From Belnapia sp. (GTDB lineage: Bacteria; Pseudomonadota; Alphaproteobacteria; Acetobacterales; Acetobacteraceae): a DNA stretch of 7,531 nucleotides. The notes under the pieces are model-generated. The model was not told the DNA's origin and did not search any database. It worked only from the letters and a program-made list of their open reading frames with translations. Every line of letters begins with the position of its first letter. The first letter of the stretch is position 1. A program made the translations under genes and the position numbers. The stretch is taken from NCBI GenBank assembly GCA_028291445.1, contig JAQGIA010000551.1, forward strand, positions 1 through 7,531. Reading direction: 5' to 3'. This document shows positions 6,212-7,531 of the stretch, one piece after another.

Positions 6212-6802
6212 TCAGCCCAGCAGCATGGGCACCAGCGACAGCACCAGCAATGCCGCCATCGCCCGGTTGAACCAGCGCAGCGCCCCTGGTCCCCCCCTTG
6301 GCGTCCGCAGCAGCCGCGCCGTCCCCAGCCCGAGCGCCGCCCAGCCCAGCAGGCAGACCAGCGCGGTGATTGCGAAGATCACCGCCATGGTCCAGGGCCG
6401 GCCATAGGTGAGGATGGCGCCGCCGGCGATGATCCAGGCCTTGGGATTGACCCATTGGAACAGCGCCGCCTGCGCCAGGGTCATCGGCCGGCCGCGGCTG
6501 GAGGCATCGCCGGCGGCCGGTTCCGCCGTGGCGATCTTCCAGGCGAGCCACAGCATCCAGGCCGTGCCCACCCAGCGCAGCGCCGCCTGCAAGCCCGGCG
6601 AGGCCGCCAGCACCTCGGCCAGGCCGAGGGCCACCAGCACCAGCATCGCCGGGAAGCCGAGCGCGATGCCGAGGACATGCGGCAGGCTGCGCCGCAGCCC
6701 GAAATTGGCCGCCGAGGCGGCGACCATGGCGTTGTTCGGCCCGGGCGTCGCGGTCATCGCCAGGGCGAAGCCGGTGGCGGAAGCCAGCCAGGCGGTGTCC
6801 AT
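6212..6802 (-). CDS. LysE/RhtB-family amino-acid exporter
   Basis: This is a 196-residue inner-membrane protein of the LysE/RhtB family, which exports amino acids such as lysine, threonine or homoserine lactone using the proton gradient. The N-terminal hallmark TPGPNN is at 19-24, followed by RRSLPHVLGIALG, and the second hallmark WVNPKAW is at 117-123. About six hydrophobic spans fit the family (about 4-18, 43-66, 74-92, 122-133, 137-161, 180-195), as does the length. Two ATGs compete: 6802, with GGGGGAG 6 bases upstream, and 6808, which overlaps the stop of the preceding 45-codon ORF as ATGA and would add MT. I use 6802 for spacing. It is the last gene of an aminotransferase - small ORF - exporter run, so its substrate could be a branched-chain or related amino acid; that is inference. 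Confidence 0.9.
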   Translation of the reverse strand: MDTAWLASATGFALAMTATPGPNNAMVAASAANFGLRRSLPHVLGIALGFPAMLVLVALGLAEVLAASPGLQAALRWVGTAWMLWLAWKIATAEPAAGDASSRGRPMTLAQAALFQWVNPKAWIIAGGAILTYGRPWTMAVIFAITALVCLLGWAALGLGTARLLRTPRGGPGALRWFNRAMAALLVLSLVPMLLG

Positions 6803-6804
6803 GG

Positions 6805-6942
6805 TCATCTCCCCCGGGCGTGGATGAGCGGCTCGCTGGCCAGCCCCAGCAGCGGCGCCAAGGCGAGGTAGCCCAGGTTGCGGCACCCGAAGCGCCGCCA
6901 CCAGGTCTTTCCCTGGGCCAGCGGCGCTTCGGTGCGGCTCAT
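6805..6942 (-). CDS. Small ORF, 45 residues, single predicted membrane segment
   Basis: A 45-codon frame runs from ATG 6942 to TGA 6805. Its ATG overlaps the aminotransferase stop as ATGA, and its own stop overlaps an ATG of the exporter gene (6808) as ATGA. It exactly fills the gap between the two genes, which would be a notable coincidence for a non-coding stretch. The peptide begins MSRTEAPLAQGKTWWRRFG, basic and tryptophan-containing, followed by a hydrophobic segment LGYLALAPLLGLA (about 23-35) and a short tail ending HARGR. The positive charge before the segment suggests the N-terminus stays in the cytosol. No Shine-Dalgarno of note precedes it, so translation would rely on coupling to the aminotransferase. 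No family is recognised and function is unknown. Confidence 0.6.
   Translation of the reverse strand: MSRTEAPLAQGKTWWRRFGCRNLGYLALAPLLGLASEPLIHARGR
6809..6815 (-). promoter_or_regulatory. Shine-Dalgarno GGGGGAG of the exporter gene
   Basis: On the - strand this purine tract lies inside the last codons of the 45-residue ORF. It is 6 bases before ATG 6802 but directly abuts ATG 6808, favouring 6802 as the exporter start. Confidence 0.55.
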
Positions 6943-7531
6943 GCGCCGTTCTTCGCCACCTGCTCGGGGCTCAGGCGGACCAGCGCCGCGTAATCCGTCA
7001 TCAGCCGCCGGGTAAGCTCGCCCGGGGTGAAGCGCAGCCCGGCGATCTCCCGCACCGGGGTCACCTCGGCGGCGGTGCCGACGAGGAAGACCTCGGAGGC
7101 ATCCTTCAACTCGTCGGGCCTGATGGTGCGCTCCACCACCTTGATCTGCTGCTGGCGGGCGAGGCCCATCACGGTGCGGCGGGTGATGCCGTCGAGGAAG
7201 CAGACCGGCGTCGGGGTATGCAGCTCGCCGCCCATGTTGAAGAAGACATTGGCCCCGGTCGCCTCCGCCACGTCGCCCTTGTAGTCGAGCATCAGCGCAT
7301 CGTCGTAGCCCTCGTCGGCCGCGGCATGCTTGCTCATGGTCCCAATCATGTAGAGCCCGGCGGCCTTGGAGGCAGTCGGCGCGGTATCGGGGGCCGGGCG
7401 CTTCCACTTGGCCATGCCGTGGCGCACGCCGGTCATCCGCTGCTCGACGCCGAAATAGGCGCCCCATTCCCAGGCGGCGATCGCCAGGTGGATCGTCGTG
7501 CCGCGCGCGGCGACGCTCATCTCCTCCGAGC
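6939..7531 (-). CDS. ilvE: Branched-chain amino-acid aminotransferase (5' end outside window)
   Basis: This is a class IV (fold-type IV) PLP aminotransferase, interconverting leucine, isoleucine or valine with their 2-oxo acids using glutamate/2-oxoglutarate. The frame stays open through the window edge (SEE precedes the Met at 7520), so the Met is internal and about the first third of the usual 300 or so residues is missing. Counting from that Met, K52 in PTASKAAGLYM is the expected PLP Schiff-base lysine. EATGANVFF (86-94) carries the conserved glutamate that contacts the PLP ring, and GITRRTV and GTAAEVTPV match the cofactor-phosphate region. AIAAWEWGAYFG is typical of the proteobacterial enzyme. 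A related class IV aminotransferase with another substrate cannot be fully excluded. Its stop overlaps the following small ORF as ATGA. Confidence 0.9.
   Translation of the reverse strand, partial: SEEMSVAARGTTIHLAIAAWEWGAYFGVEQRMTGVRHGMAKWKRPAPDTAPTASKAAGLYMIGTMSKHAAADEGYDDALMLDYKGDVAEATGANVFFNMGGELHTPTPVCFLDGITRRTVMGLARQQQIKVVERTIRPDELKDASEVFLVGTAAEVTPVREIAGLRFTPGELTRRLMTDYAALVRLSPEQVAKNGA

Noticed and set aside
5298..6407. 369-codon + strand frame opposite the PhyH-like gene and running into the exporter
   Set aside because: It crosses two unrelated - strand genes and the A+T-rich promoter island, and its product is low complexity. The - strand frame carries all PhyH ligands.

Overview
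The window is a GC-rich stretch (roughly 70% or more by eye, not counted) with tightly packed genes. It reads like the chromosome of an alphaproteobacterium. The order uvrC - pgsA - (lipoprotein) - moaD - moaE, the family make-up and the proline/alanine-rich coding style suggest a Roseomonas-like member of the Acetobacteraceae. That placement is an inference from gene content, because no rRNA or other marker gene is present.

Left part, + strand (1-5027): the 3' end of uvrC (nucleotide excision repair) is followed by pgsA (phosphatidylglycerol phosphate synthase) and a proline-rich lipoprotein with its own clear ribosome binding site. A compact run follows: moaD and moaE, the two subunits of molybdopterin synthase, then a small VOC/glyoxalase-fold protein, a 459-residue polytopic membrane protein of unknown function, and a TauE/SafE-type anion exporter. 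From moaD to the membrane protein each start overlaps the previous stop (8, 4 and 4 bases). The exporter starts 9 bases after the membrane protein, so these five genes are probably co-transcribed and translationally coupled.

Middle (5028-5147): a short non-coding stretch between convergent genes. It holds a GC-rich hairpin that may terminate transcription from both sides, and a segment that faintly resembles the core of a cyclic-di-GMP-I riboswitch.

Right part, - strand (5148-7531): read in its own direction, a branched-chain aminotransferase (ilvE-like, 5' end outside the window) is followed by a 45-codon ORF that overlaps both neighbours by ATGA, then a LysE/RhtB-type amino-acid exporter. 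After a 170-base gap with a small A+T-rich island, there is a phytanoyl-CoA dioxygenase-like Fe(II)/2-oxoglutarate enzyme with its own ribosome binding site. The aminotransferase, small ORF and exporter look like one amino-acid metabolism/export operon.

No mobile element, CRISPR array, tRNA or rRNA was seen. Most of the window is ordinary chromosomal housekeeping and transport. The less ordinary items are the 45-residue ORF, the uncharacterised membrane protein with its VOC partner in the moa run, and the low-GC segment in the convergent gap.
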